Position numbers and translations under genes: made by a program
Source: Neolewinella litorea
Lineage (GTDB): Bacteria > Bacteroidota > Bacteroidia > Chitinophagales > Saprospiraceae
Assembly (NCBI RefSeq): GCF_004803465.1
Contig: NZ_SRSF01000001.1
Location: 1,178,501 to 1,242,500, forward strand
Direction: 5' to 3'
Length of the DNA stretch: 64,000 nucleotides
Notes under the pieces: model-generated
What the model was told of the DNA's origin: nothing
Seen by the model: the letters and a program-made list of their open reading frames with translations, nothing else
Databases searched by the model: none
Shown: one piece after another, positions 25,508-34,272 of the stretch
Numbering within the stretch: the first letter of the stretch is position 1
Layout: each line of letters begins with the position of its first letter

Positions 25508-26512
25508 TTAATTCTGTGCGAGGCGGTCCATGACCTCTCCCAATTCGCGGATGATCTGCTCACCGGCGGGGTCCTCTACTAGGGCGGTCATGATGTAGTT
25601 GCGGTCGGCGTCCTGCACCAGGGCGCAGTCGGCGTGGTAGACGCTCCAGGAGCCCGACTTGCGGTACACCTTGGCGCGGGGGGCAACGCGATCGAGAGTA
25701 TTGACGAACTTGTGGTGCAGCTCGGGGTCAACGAGGTAGCTCATCATTTTTTCGCTGCTCTCGGGGCTTACCAGACGACCGTTGGCCAGCAGGTAGAAGT
25801 AGCGGCAGATCTGGTCCGTGGTAGCGGCGTGGCTGATGCCCTTCATCGGATCGGGGTAGCGGCGACCGCCGGCGGCGTAGCGCTTGCCTACCCAAAGTCC
25901 GCCTCCGTTCTTGGGATCGTAGAGTTCGTGACGCGGATCGCGCATGGTGCGCTCGATGTGCTCGAAGGACACGCGGTCGATCATGCGGGTAGTGGCTGCG
26001 TTGTTGGATTTGGCGATCATAAGGCGCATATCGGCTTTGATCTCGGGGGTTTCCTTCAGTTCGCCCCGTTCGATGGCATCGTGGGCAGCGGCCAGTACGG
26101 CGATCTTGGGCAGGCTGGCGGCGTACATCATGTGCTTGCCGTTCAGGGTGGCGAAGCGGGGGTTGGTCTCGTCGCGCAGGTCTACCAGGCCGACGGAAAG
26201 TTTCTTGCTGCGGTAAAGCTTGGCCCAGACCGGGTTAGCCAGGATGGCGGCTTTAAGCTGGGATTCGAAGGTCTTGTCCTCGTAGTCGCGCAGTCGGTAG
26301 GAGGGAGCGAGGACTTCTTCGGTAATTTCGGGAAGAACGGGTGTTTCGGCAGTGACTTTTTCTTCGGTAGGCGTCTCAAGGTTAACCGGAACGAAAAAAG
26401 CATTGGCAGCCGTAAAATCTCCGTTGAGGTAACTGGTTAGGTCCAGATCGGTACTGCTCATGAAGAAGGCGGCAGCTACGGAGAGGAAAAGGAAGAAAGG
26501 TTTCTTAAGCAT
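25508..26512 (-). CDS. Class A beta-lactamase-fold serine hydrolase (exported)
   Basis: 334 residues. N-terminal hydrophobic signal or anchor (about 4-18), a Pro/Glu/Thr-rich linker to about 75, then a beta-lactamase/transpeptidase-like domain. Catalytic motifs: SLPK with nucleophile Ser133, SNN (169-171, in place of SDN) and KSG (285-287, in place of KTG). The omega-loop Glu that deacylates beta-lactams is not evident. This suggests a penicillin-recognising-fold hydrolase acting on cell-wall or other esters or amides rather than a resistance enzyme. The gene has its own promoter, a ~150-base leader and a terminator. Confidence 0.85.
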   Translation of the reverse strand: MLKKPFFLFLSVAAAFFMSSTDLDLTSYLNGDFTAANAFFVPVNLETPTEEKVTAETPVLPEITEEVLAPSYRLRDYEDKTFESQLKAAILANPVWAKLYRSKKLSVGLVDLRDETNPRFATLNGKHMMYAASLPKIAVLAAAHDAIERGELKETPEIKADMRLMIAKSNNAATTRMIDRVSFEHIERTMRDPRHELYDPKNGGGLWVGKRYAAGGRRYPDPMKGISHAATTDQICRYFYLLANGRLVSPESSEKMMSYLVDPELHHKFVNTLDRVAPRAKVYRKSGSWSVYHADCALVQDADRNYIMTALVEDPAGEQIIRELGEVMDRLAQN

Positions 26513-26671
26513 AAGGATAGACTTGCACGTTAAACAGGGTCCGGACCACCGGAGGGTGGTACCGTGATAAGGCTGTAGTCTGGTGTTGCTTGGCTGGAAA
26601 GTCGCGAAAAATCAAGCCGGCGACTCGGCTGAACTGGGGCCGCCCCGTGGGGCGTCGGATTGAATACAATA
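26513..26671 (-). other. Long structured 5' leader of the serine hydrolase gene
   Basis: About 150 bases between the predicted promoter and the start codon. It contains at least two self-complementary stretches: CGCCCC-GT-GGGGCG (26641-26654) and CCACC-GGAG-GGTGG (26547-26560). I do not recognise a known riboswitch class. The leader is long for this window, where many genes have almost none. Confidence 0.4.
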
Positions 26672-26702
26672 CAAAGGTAGACAGGGTTGCTGAGCATTCC
26701 AA
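26672..26702 (-). promoter_or_regulatory. Promoter of the serine hydrolase gene
   Basis: Minus strand: -33 TTGG (26702-26699), spacer of exactly 19 bases, -7 TACCTTTG (26679-26672). Near-ideal consensus. Confidence 0.75.
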
Positions 26703-26790
26703 CTGAAATGCGGCAAATCGGCCGTTTAACAGAACCTTAACGGCCGTGCGCCGGCTCTAGTACGACCGGACCGAAACTTTTGTTGCCCAG

Positions 26791-26804
26791 ACCGTTAGAA
26801 CGGT
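26791..26804 (-). terminator. Small hairpin after prfC, possible weak terminator
   Basis: ACCGTT and its complement with a two-base loop, a few bases after the prfC stop and without a T-tract. Only a weak candidate. Confidence 0.3.
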
Positions 26805-26808
26805 TCCC

Positions 26809-28395
26809 TTAAAATTCAGATGTCTGGTGGAAGACGATCTCCGGGTGGTTATCCTTGGCCATTTGCAGCGTCCAGGCACTCTCCGCGAGATAGACCATCC
26901 GCCCCTCTTTGTCCAGGGCTATTTGCTGCCGCCGGCGTTCGGCGAATGCATCCAGTGCTTTCTGATCGGCGCTGCTTACCCAAAGGGCCTTGTGCAGGTT
27001 AATGGGCTCGTAGATTACGGTGGCACCGTACTCGTGTTCCAGACGGTACTGTATGACGTCGAACTGCAGGGCACCGACGGTCCCGATGATCTGCGCGTTG
27101 TCTACCCCGCGGGTGAACAGCTGGGCCACGCCCTCGTCCATCAACTGATCGATTCCCTTGGCCAGTTGCTTTGATTTCATCGGGTCGCCATTGACCACGC
27201 GGCGGAACTGCTCGGGACTGAAGCTTGGAATGCCCTTAAAGTGCAGTTCCTCACCCTCGGTGAGCGTGTCTCCAATCTTGAAGTTCCCGGAGTCGTACAA
27301 GCCCACAACGTCGCCCGCGTAGGCGGCATCGATAACCTCCTTGCGGTCGGCCATGAAACTGGTCGGGTTGGCAAACTTCAGTTTGCGCCCTTGCCGGACG
27401 TGCAGGTAGTTCGTATTCCGCTCGAAAGTGCCGGAACAGATGCGCAGGAAGGCGATCCGGTCGCGGTGGCGGGGGTCCATATTGGCGTGGATCTTGAAGA
27501 CGAAGCCGGCAAACTGCTCTTCATTGGGTTCCACCTGCCGCTCTTCCGTCGGACGGGGCAGCGGCGGTGGCGCGATGCGCACGAAGCAATCCAGCAGTTC
27601 CTTCACGCCGAAGTTGTTAACCGCCGATCCGAAGAAAACGGGACTGACGCCGCCCCGCAGGTACACCTCCCGGTCGAAGGCCGGATAGACGCCCCGAATC
27701 ATTTCTACTTCCTCGCGCAGCTCGTCGGCGGCGTCCTGCCCGATCAGGCGTACCAGCCCCGGGTCTTCCAAGTCCGTGAATTCAATGGTCTCTTCTGGCC
27801 GCCCCTGCTTGTTGTCGGGTCGGAAGAGCACGATCCGCTCCTCGAAGAGGTTGTACACTCCCTGAAAGCGGTCGCCCATGCCGATGGGCCAACTCAGGGG
27901 AACCACCTTAAGGAAGAGCTTCTGTTCCACTTCGTCGAGCAGGTCGAAGGCCTCCTTGCCCGGCCGGTCCATCTTGTTGATGAAGACGATGACCGGTGTC
28001 TTGCGCATGCGGCAGACCTCCACCAGCTTTTCCGTCTGCTCCTCAACCCCTTTGGCTACGTCGATCACGACGATCACGCTGTCCACGGCGGTAAGGGTGC
28101 GGTAGGTATCCTCGGCAAAGTCCTTGTGACCGGGCGTATCCAGAATATTGATCTTCTTGCCGGCGTAATCGAAGGCCATCACGGATGTAGCCACGGAGAT
28201 GCCCCGCTGCCGCTCGATCTCCATGAAGTCCGAGGTGGTGCTCTTCTTGATCTTGTTGCTCTTGACGGCACCGGCTTCCTGAATGGCGCCGCCGAAGAGC
28301 AGCAGCTTCTCGGTCAGCGTCGTCTTACCGGCGTCGGGGTGAGCCACGATGCCGAAGGTGCGGCGTTTGGCAATTTCTGAATTTTGCTTGGTCAT
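26809..28395 (-). CDS. prfC: Peptide chain release factor 3
   Basis: 528 residues from the ATG at 28395; a longer version would run into the tRNA-Thr promoter. Translational GTPase motifs: G1 AHPDAGKTT, switch region [10 protein letters not shown]3 DTPGHKDF and G4 NKMD. The N-terminal [20 protein letters not shown] and the insert between domains are typical of RF3 rather than EF-G. It recycles RF1/RF2 from the ribosome after termination and contributes to quality control. The gene is divergent from tRNA-Thr, with only 35 bases between them. Confidence 0.97.
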   Translation of the reverse strand: MTKQNSEIAKRRTFGIVAHPDAGKTTLTEKLLLFGGAIQEAGAVKSNKIKKSTTSDFMEIERQRGISVATSVMAFDYAGKKINILDTPGHKDFAEDTYRTLTAVDSVIVVIDVAKGVEEQTEKLVEVCRMRKTPVIVFINKMDRPGKEAFDLLDEVEQKLFLKVVPLSWPIGMGDRFQGVYNLFEERIVLFRPDNKQGRPEETIEFTDLEDPGLVRLIGQDAADELREEVEMIRGVYPAFDREVYLRGGVSPVFFGSAVNNFGVKELLDCFVRIAPPPLPRPTEERQVEPNEEQFAGFVFKIHANMDPRHRDRIAFLRICSGTFERNTNYLHVRQGRKLKFANPTSFMADRKEVIDAAYAGDVVGLYDSGNFKIGDTLTEGEELHFKGIPSFSPEQFRRVVNGDPMKSKQLAKGIDQLMDEGVAQLFTRGVDNAQIIGTVGALQFDVIQYRLEHEYGATVIYEPINLHKALWVSSADQKALDAFAERRRQQIALDKEGRMVYLAESAWTLQMAKDNHPEIVFHQTSEF

Positions 28396-28412
28396 AATCG
28401 GCCGCAAAGATA

Positions 28413-28420
28413 TATCTTTG
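28413..28420 (+). promoter_or_regulatory. -7 element (TATCTTTG) of tRNA-Thr
   Basis: Exact TAnnTTTG match ending 10 bases before the tRNA 5' end. A TTG lies 22 bases upstream as a weak -33. The promoter sits inside the short prfC/tRNA divergent region. Confidence 0.7.
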
Positions 28421-28430
28421 CCGGCCAATC

Positions 28431-28503
28431 GCCATCCTAGCTCAGTTGGTAGAGCAATTCATTCGTAATGAATAGGTCGTCGGTTCGAGTCCGATGGATG
28501 GCT
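28431..28503 (+). tRNA. tRNA-Thr (anticodon CGT)
   Basis: Acceptor GCCATCC/GGATGGC, D-arm GCTC/GAGC, anticodon stem ATTCA/TGAAT with loop TTCGTAA (anticodon CGT), T-arm GTCGG-TTCGAGT-CCGAT and discriminator T at 28503. The 3' CCA is not encoded. Confidence 0.95.
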
Positions 28504-28512
28504 CCCACAAAA

Positions 28513-28549
28513 AAGTCCCGCTCTCCGTGTTGAGAGCGGGACTTTTTTT
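28513..28549. terminator. Bidirectional terminator between tRNA-Thr and the lipoprotein gene
   Basis: 13-base-pair stem (AAGTCCCGCTCTC and its complement), 6-base loop, T-tract on the plus strand and matching A-tract upstream. It ends tRNA-Thr transcription and can also end the convergent lipoprotein gene. Confidence 0.93.
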
Positions 28550-28566
28550 GTTCCGGCGGGTAGGGC

Positions 28567-28944
28567 TTACTGCTTTTTCTGGTTGTTGCCCGGCGTCACG
28601 CCACCGGCCACCTGGTTCTTTGGATTGGTGGTCGCGGTGGAGAAAGCCGCCTTGTACTCGTTGTCGGTGTACTTGGGATCTACCAGGGTATCGCCGGCCA
28701 TGCGGATGGAATCGGCCCGGCGGGCGTAATTGGTGGTCCCGGTGGTGACGCCACCCTGGCGCGCCGACTGTTCTTCGTATTCAATATCTCCGTCGCCGTC
28801 CTGGTCGTCGTCCTCATAGTCCGGCGACGTTTCGATGGTCTCCTGCGGGTCGATCTCACCTTCCCGGGTAGACGAATTTCCACAGGCCGTAAAGAAGGGG
28901 ACCGCGCCGAGGAACAGGATCAAGGTATGCAAAAAGGTCTTCAT
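28567..28944 (-). CDS. Small acidic lipoprotein, unknown
   Basis: 125 residues. Lipoprotein signal ending PFFTAC (Cys21), then GNSSTREGEIDPQ and a strongly acidic run (YEDDDQDGDGDIEYEE, about 43-58) that may bind calcium or be disordered. The rest is polar and low-complexity, with no known domain. It lies 21 bases after the baeRF gene and probably belongs to the same transcript. Role unknown. Confidence 0.7.
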   Translation of the reverse strand: MKTFLHTLILFLGAVPFFTACGNSSTREGEIDPQETIETSPDYEDDDQDGDGDIEYEEQSARQGGVTTGTTNYARRADSIRMAGDTLVDPKYTDNEYKAAFSTATTNPKNQVAGGVTPGNNQKKQ

Positions 28945-28965
28945 GGGTAGATAATTTTGGTAGGG

Positions 28966-30147
28966 TTATAGGTCGGTCGTTTGGTTTCCTACGTCGTAGC
29001 GAAAAATGGCGTTGAGCGGCTCCGTATCGTCGGGTAACTCGTCGCGATCCAGGTTATAGACCCGCGCGCCGGACTGGAAGGCCCGCACGGCGGCGAGGTT
29101 GTACAGTTCGGTGGCGTTCTTGTCTTCGTCGTGCATGATTTTCACGCCGTTGTTCTCTGGCGTGTACTCCCCGTAGGCGTAAGCATTTCGGTCCATCCAC
29201 AGGGCCGCGACGCGACCGTTGACGGCGGCAGGTACGATCTGCTGGATGTCGGTGCTGGCTTCATCGGCCGCCTGGTTATCGCCGTACAATTTGCGGTCCC
29301 GTTCCTTTTGGGCGTCGAAGTGATTCGCCACCGCAGCCCACGCTTTTTCATGGATCAGGCCGGGATTGTCCTCTTCCAGATTACCGGCCGCGAAGTCTTC
29401 GGTGTACAGGTGAGCGTAGGTGTTGGCTTCCTGGTAAATAGGAATGAGTTCTTCCACGCCGCCCAGGACCAGTGGGGCGTTATCGTCGCAGAGGTAGTCG
29501 CTGATGCCCTTGTCGACCCGGTCCAGATACGTCTTCACATCCTCCACATCGTTACTGGGATCACCGCCCCGACCGAAATAAACCTGGTTGTTGCTGCCGC
29601 GTCCGCCTTCCGCACCGCCCGCACGCGAGAGGTTATTTTCGGGGTCGTCCTGCAACAGGGCGGCATCCATGTTCTGAGGCACCAGGCCCTGGAGGTCCAC
29701 CTCACTGATGGAGTATTCGGTGCCGGTGTAAAGCTTTACCGCCCCTTTGCTCAGGGCGAGGAAGTGGAAACGGTTCTGCTCGCCGACGATGGGGATGAGC
29801 GGGCGGAGGTAAAATTCTTCCGATACGTAAATCATGGGCTCAAAATCGATCGGGCAGGCGTAGTGCTCGAATCTGTCTTTGGCCACGAAGACCGCCAGGC
29901 CCTCGCTTTGGTTCTTCCAAAAATCCGGGTTGTCCCCCAGGGTGTGCGCTTGCTTCAGAAATGCCTCCGCCTCGGCGTGGGCAAGGTCGTACCGCTTCTC
30001 CAGTTTCTGGGTGGCCGTCTGCAATGCGTTCTTGTACCGGATCCGGTCCTCTTCCTCCTTGCCGACCCGGTAGGTCGGAATATAAATGCTGACGGAGTAA
30101 GGGTTGCGCGCGGCGGCGAGAGAATCAAATTGCGTTCGGGTGATCAT
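28966..30147 (-). CDS. baeRF-family protein (bacterial homologue of archaeo-eukaryotic release factor)
   Basis: 393 residues, soluble. Three parts can be seen: an N-terminal domain (SVSIYIPTYRVGKEEEDRIRYKNAL about 18-42), a middle domain (RFHFLALSKGAVKLYTGTEY about 126-145) with a long glycine-rich loop, and a C-terminal L7Ae-like domain (EKAWAAVANHF; VNGRVAALWMDRNAYAYGEY). This order matches the bacterial eRF1-like (baeRF) families proposed to act in ribosome rescue. Where eRF1 carries the catalytic GGQ, this protein has FGRGGDPSND (191-200), that is GGD. Family membership is fairly sure; a role at the ribosome is inferred. The prfC gene lies 0.6 kb downstream on the same strand. Confidence 0.82.
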   Translation of the reverse strand: MITRTQFDSLAAARNPYSVSIYIPTYRVGKEEEDRIRYKNALQTATQKLEKRYDLAHAEAEAFLKQAHTLGDNPDFWKNQSEGLAVFVAKDRFEHYACPIDFEPMIYVSEEFYLRPLIPIVGEQNRFHFLALSKGAVKLYTGTEYSISEVDLQGLVPQNMDAALLQDDPENNLSRAGGAEGGRGSNNQVYFGRGGDPSNDVEDVKTYLDRVDKGISDYLCDDNAPLVLGGVEELIPIYQEANTYAHLYTEDFAAGNLEEDNPGLIHEKAWAAVANHFDAQKERDRKLYGDNQAADEASTDIQQIVPAAVNGRVAALWMDRNAYAYGEYTPENNGVKIMHDEDKNATELYNLAAVRAFQSGARVYNLDRDELPDDTEPLNAIFRYDVGNQTTDL

Positions 30148-30204
30148 AGCTGATAAAGGTTAAAGTTCAAGGATAGGTTGCGGGTGGTGAAAAGGGATGC
30201 TCGG

Positions 30205-30432
30205 TCAGGTAGTGCGCCTCCGCCCCCGGAAGACCAGAAAAAGGATAAGCCCGAAAAAGATGACCCCACAGATGATGACCAACCCGTAGGTATTGAAAAA
30301 ATTATCACCTGGGGGGGCGTCCACGTTGGAGGAACTGTAGGGGCTTTCGCCCTCCGGCTGGGCCAGGAGCGTGGCCGTGGTCAGCATTGCAGAAAACAGC
30401 AGAAAGAACAGGCGTTGAAAATTCAGGTGCAT
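30205..30432 (-). CDS. Small single-span membrane protein, unknown
   Basis: 75 residues from the ATG at 30432. Signal-peptide-like N-terminus ending LLAQ, a short Ser/Asn/Pro-rich extracytoplasmic stretch, one transmembrane helix (GLVIICGVIFFGLILFLVF, about 50-68) and a basic tail RGRRRTT facing the cytosol. It lies 57 bases upstream of baeRF on the same strand. No family recognised. Confidence 0.6.
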   Translation of the reverse strand: MHLNFQRLFFLLFSAMLTTATLLAQPEGESPYSSSNVDAPPGDNFFNTYGLVIICGVIFFGLILFLVFRGRRRTT

Positions 30433-30453
30433 AGCGGATTTGTGAAGATGTGA

Positions 30454-30487
30454 AAGGCCGCGAACGGGCATCCCCGAACGCGGCCTT
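30454..30487 (-). terminator. Hairpin between the DUF1328 gene and the single-span protein gene
   Basis: 9-base-pair stem (AAGGCCGCG and its complement) with a 16-base loop that can fold further. On the minus strand the stem is followed by TTTCAC, so attenuation rather than full termination is possible. Confidence 0.5.
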
Positions 30488-30507
30488 AGTAACAATTCGT
30501 GGAACTT

Positions 30508-30672
30508 CTAGGCCCTTCTGAACAGTCCGGAAACCAGGCTGATCACGAGCAGGACGAGGAAGATGTAGAACAGGATCTTGGCAATGCCAGCAGCTGCGCC
30601 GGCGAAACCACCGAACCCGAGAAGTGCCGCGACAATGGCGATCACAAAGAAGATAAGGGCATAACGTAACAT
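30508..30672 (-). CDS. DUF1328 family small membrane protein (YtjA-like)
   Basis: 54 residues read directly from the minus strand: it begins [19 protein letters not shown] and ends [10 protein letters not shown]. Two hydrophobic helices are joined by a Gly/Ala-rich turn ([13 protein letters not shown]). This is the complete DUF1328/UPF0391 pattern. Members are often induced by envelope or osmotic stress. It heads the minus-strand group that includes baeRF, which fits a stress-response reading of the cluster. Confidence 0.9.
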   Translation of the reverse strand: MLRYALIFFVIAIVAALLGFGGFAGAAAGIAKILFYIFLVLLVISLVSGLFRRA

Positions 30673-30830
30673 GATGTGTTGTTTTGGTTAAGGTTACCGA
30701 AAGCGCCCCGGGTACCAAGCTGTGGCTGTTCGCTTTCTTTATCAGTACAACCGGATTTGGAAAGACCATGTTCGGTACGCATTTAATTTGCCACCACCAA
30801 CTAATGCCGGTTTTTTCTCGTTGATCGCGT

Positions 30831-31424
30831 ATGCCCCAAACCGAACACCAGCTCATCTTTCAGAACGTCCAGAGCGACCACCTGAGGCAATGGTTTGCTG
30901 AGACCCTGGCCGCCTACCCCGAGCTCCTTCCCCACCCCATATACCTGCGAAAAGTAGCCATGCGCTACAGCACCATGCGCGCCCAGCCCGTAATCAACTG
31001 GGGCTTTTTCCGGCGGGCGCACCGGCACTACCGGGTGGATTTCAGCAACCACCTCGAAGTGACCGTCCACGTCAAGGTGCGCGAACTGCCGCGGGAAGTA
31101 GTGGTCGGCTGGTTCGCCCACGAGCTCGGCCATATCGTCGACTACCTCGACCGGCCTTGGCGGGGCATGATCGCCTTTGGGTTGGGTTACGCCCTCTGGT
31201 CCAGGTACATGCGTGAGGCCGAAAAGCGTGCCGACTCTATTGCGGTCGACCACGGTTTCGGAGCCGAGGTCCTGGCCACCAAACGCTACCTCATCAACCA
31301 CGCTACCCTGCCGAAGCACTACAAGAAACGGCTGCGCAAGTATTACCTCTCCGCCGACGAGATTGAGGCCCTCATCACCGCCTACGAGGAGGAAGGAGAG
31401 ATGCCGGACATCGTAGAAATTTAG
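30831..31424 (+). CDS. Putative zinc metalloprotein with HELGH motif
   Basis: 197 residues, no signal peptide. A zincin-type HExxH motif is present as HELGH (97-101) in VVGWFAHELGHIVDY. It is followed about 30 residues later by REAEKRADSIAVDHGF, whose Glu131 or Asp135 could be the third metal ligand. The arrangement recalls small M48- or SprT-like peptidases, but without their membrane segments. Substrate unknown. It is divergent from the DUF1328 gene, with 158 bases between them. Confidence 0.75.
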   Translation: MPQTEHQLIFQNVQSDHLRQWFAETLAAYPELLPHPIYLRKVAMRYSTMRAQPVINWGFFRRAHRHYRVDFSNHLEVTVHVKVRELPREVVVGWFAHELGHIVDYLDRPWRGMIAFGLGYALWSRYMREAEKRADSIAVDHGFGAEVLATKRYLINHATLPKHYKKRLRKYYLSADEIEALITAYEEEGEMPDIVEI

Positions 31425-31516
31425 GACAAAACATCGTCCGGGGCGCGGCCGCAGGTACCGCGGGCGAACACGGCCGCCGGGCGGGGTGGTTCAGCATTAA
31501 CTCCAACTCCCCCGCT

Positions 31517-31759
31517 ATGTCCGTTCACTCCATCGACCAACAGTACCGCAACTGGCTGGTCAAAGCTCCCCTCGGCCTGGTCCTCACCGGACTCGGTGCC
31601 AGCCTCATCAGCGACGCCGCGATCACGCGGTACTCCGGCGCGCCTACCCTGCGCTGGGTGGGCTACGGCACGCTGGCGCTGACGGTCTTCAACAGTGGCC
31701 TCTGCATACTGGCCGACGCCGCGAAGCACCGCGCCCACTACGAGCGACTCCGGGAGTAG
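31517..31759 (+). CDS. Small two-helix membrane protein, unknown
   Basis: 80 residues. Two hydrophobic helices: LVKAPLGLVLTGLGASLISDAA (about 14-35) and WVGYGTLALTVFNSGLCILAD (about 47-67), flanked by charged termini. No motif identifies a family. It stands alone between the HELGH protein and the S9 peptidase, 52 bases before the latter. Confidence 0.6.
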   Translation: MSVHSIDQQYRNWLVKAPLGLVLTGLGASLISDAAITRYSGAPTLRWVGYGTLALTVFNSGLCILADAAKHRAHYERLRE

Positions 31760-31784
31760 ATTACCGGCTCTCGGCCGGTCGCGG

Positions 31785-31792
31785 TATATTGG
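31785..31792 (+). promoter_or_regulatory. Promoter-like TATATTGG element of the S9 peptidase gene
   Basis: Near-consensus -7 octamer, identical to that at 7309, 19 bases before the ATG at 31812. No clear -33. Confidence 0.4.
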
Positions 31793-31811
31793 ACAATCAA
31801 AACCAAAGTGA

Positions 31812-34268
31812 ATGTCTGCCCTCTACCGCTGCTGTTGTCTTTTTATCGCCCTTGGATTGCTTCCGGTCACCCGCACGGCGACCTGCGTCCGCGCCCAACA
31901 GAACCTCGACTATCAGGTCCCGCCCCGCGAGATCCTGGAGTTGGTGGACGTGCCGCTGGCCCCCACCGTACTCATGGACGATGAGCACGCACACATGGTA
32001 CTCCTGTATCGGGATGCCTATTCCACGATCGAGGACCTCTCGGAGACGGAATTGCGCCTCGGCGGCCTGCGGATCGATCCGACCACCAATATCGGAAGCC
32101 GCACTACTTACTATAACGACGTGAAGGTGCGGGCCGTAAACGCAGCACCCGGCACGGAAGCGGGTTTGCAGGGGCTGCCGGAAAGCCCCCGTCTGGCCAA
32201 CTTCACCTGGTCGCCCGACCAGCAAATGATCGCCATGACTCATACGGCCGAAGAAGGCGTGGAAGTGTGGGTCGCCGACCTGGCCACTGCCACGGTCCGC
32301 CGGCTCACCGGTCCCAGCGTGAACGCCAACCTGCGCGACGTGATCAACTGGGACGAGGACGGCCGATCGCTGCTCGTCAAGATGCTACCCGACGACCGCC
32401 AACCCCTGATCGACGCGAACCGCTCGGTGCCCACCGGGCCTACCATTTCCGTAGCCGACGGGGAAAAGGCGCAGAACCGTACTTACCAGGACCTGCTGAG
32501 CAATCCGAACGACGAATACAACTTCGAACAGTTGGCCCGCTCGGTCATCCATCGGGTCACGCTCGACGGTAAGTCGACGGAGTTTCTACCGGCGGCTATG
32601 TACGACGGCATCACCTTCAGCCCGGACGGATCGTACGTGCTGGTGGAAAGCATCGAGCGTCCGTTTTCCTACATCGTACCCTACTACCGCTTTCCCACCA
32701 CCACTACCGTCTATACCCGCGGCGGTCAGCCGGTGCAGACCGTAGCCGAACTACCCCTCATCGAGGTGATGCCCCAGGGCTTCATGGCCACCACCACGGA
32801 ACGCCGGAGCATTCAGTGGCGTGCGGACCGCCCCGCTACCCTGGTCTATGTACAGGCCCTCGACGGTGGCGACCCGGAGCAGGAAGCCGAGTACCGCGAC
32901 GCGATTTATCAGCTGGAGGCCCCCTTCGCCGGCGAGGGCCGGCCACTGCTCAAAGTGGTGAACCGCTACGCCGGAATCGAATGGGGCGACGAGGAAACCG
33001 CCGTGGCCTACGACCGCTGGTTCGACACCCGCAACCGTAAGGTATACGTATTCAACCCCTCCGATGCCGACCAGCCGGCCCGCGTGCTGTTCGACTTGAA
33101 TTACCAGGACCGCTACAGTGATCCCGGCGACTTCGTGACCACCCGCAACGACTACGGCAGCGAAGTGCTGGCGTTGGACGGTGAAGAAGCGTACCTGATC
33201 GGCGACGGCTTCACGGCTGCCGGGCAATTCCCCTTCCTGCACGCCATCGACCTTTCCACCGGGGAGGTCGAAGACCTGTATACCTCCACCTACACCGACC
33301 GGCTGGAGGACCTGCAGGAGTACGATCCGGAAAGCGACCGGCTGCTGGTGCGGCTGGAATCGCCCACCGACTACCCCAACTACTACTTCCGCGACCTGGA
33401 GGAGGACGAACTTACCCAGCTGACCAGTTTTCCCAATCCTTTTCAAAGCCTGCAGCAGGTGCACAAAGAGGTGATCACTTACCGCCGCGACGACGGGCTG
33501 GAACTTACTGGTACGCTCTACCTTCCCGAAAACTACGATACCACCTCCGGGGACAAGCTGCCGCTGATCCTGTGGGCGTATCCACGCGAGTTCAAGGACA
33601 AGGCCAGCGCGGCCCAGACCACCTCGAACCCCAATGAATTTACGTATCCGTACTACGGATCACCGGTTTACTGGGTGACGCGCGGTTACGCCGTACTTGA
33701 CGACGCCGCCTTCCCGATCGTCGGGGAGGGGGAGGAAGAGCCGAACGACTCCTTCCGCTCCCAACTCGTGGCCAATGCCAAGGCGGCCATCGACGCGGTG
33801 GACCGGATGGGCTACGTTGACCGGGACCGCGTAGCGGTGGGCGGACACAGCTACGGTGCCTTCATGGTGGCCAACCTGCTCAGTCACAGCGACCTGTTCG
33901 CCGCCGGGATCGCCCGCAGCGGTGCGTACAACCGCACGCTGACCCCCTTCGGGTTTCAGAGCGAGCAGCGTAACTACTGGGAAGCCCCGGAAGTATACTA
34001 CACCATGTCGCCCTTCATGCACGCCGATAAAATGAAGACTCCGCTCCTGCTGATCCACGGAGAGGCCGACAACAATTCGGGCACCTACCCCCTGCAGAGC
34101 GAGCGCTACTTCAATGCGCTGAAGGGACTGGGCGCCACGGTACGGCTCGTCATGCTGCCTAAGGAAAGCCACGGCTACCGGGCCAAGGAAAGCATCCTCC
34201 ACCTGCTCTGGGAGCAGGACCAGTGGCTGGAAAAGCACGTCAAGAACAAGGAGCCGATGCGCCGGTAA
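31812..34268 (+). CDS. S9 family prolyl-oligopeptidase-like serine peptidase (exported)
   Basis: 818 residues with an N-terminal signal peptide (to about VRAQ). Residues about 30-560 form a WD/propeller-like domain (ANFTWSPDQQMIAMTHTAEEGVEVWVADLATATVRRLTG). The C-terminal alpha/beta-hydrolase domain carries the triad: Ser680 in GGHSYGAF, Asp753 in HGEADNNSG and His787 in KESHGY. It resembles the S9D group of glutamyl/acylaminoacyl-type peptidases. Likely periplasmic, degrading imported or damaged peptides. It ends four bases from the convergent M61 peptidase gene. Confidence 0.93.
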   Translation: MSALYRCCCLFIALGLLPVTRTATCVRAQQNLDYQVPPREILELVDVPLAPTVLMDDEHAHMVLLYRDAYSTIEDLSETELRLGGLRIDPTTNIGSRTTYYNDVKVRAVNAAPGTEAGLQGLPESPRLANFTWSPDQQMIAMTHTAEEGVEVWVADLATATVRRLTGPSVNANLRDVINWDEDGRSLLVKMLPDDRQPLIDANRSVPTGPTISVADGEKAQNRTYQDLLSNPNDEYNFEQLARSVIHRVTLDGKSTEFLPAAMYDGITFSPDGSYVLVESIERPFSYIVPYYRFPTTTTVYTRGGQPVQTVAELPLIEVMPQGFMATTTERRSIQWRADRPATLVYVQALDGGDPEQEAEYRDAIYQLEAPFAGEGRPLLKVVNRYAGIEWGDEETAVAYDRWFDTRNRKVYVFNPSDADQPARVLFDLNYQDRYSDPGDFVTTRNDYGSEVLALDGEEAYLIGDGFTAAGQFPFLHAIDLSTGEVEDLYTSTYTDRLEDLQEYDPESDRLLVRLESPTDYPNYYFRDLEEDELTQLTSFPNPFQSLQQVHKEVITYRRDDGLELTGTLYLPENYDTTSGDKLPLILWAYPREFKDKASAAQTTSNPNEFTYPYYGSPVYWVTRGYAVLDDAAFPIVGEGEEEPNDSFRSQLVANAKAAIDAVDRMGYVDRDRVAVGGHSYGAFMVANLLSHSDLFAAGIARSGAYNRTLTPFGFQSEQRNYWEAPEVYYTMSPFMHADKMKTPLLLIHGEADNNSGTYPLQSERYFNALKGLGATVRLVMLPKESHGYRAKESILHLLWEQDQWLEKHVKNKEPMRR

Positions 34269-34272
34269 CGGC

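Noticed and set aside
26513-26671. Known riboswitch in the serine hydrolase leader
   Set aside because: Hairpins are present, but no class-specific core was recognised; kept only as an unexplained leader.
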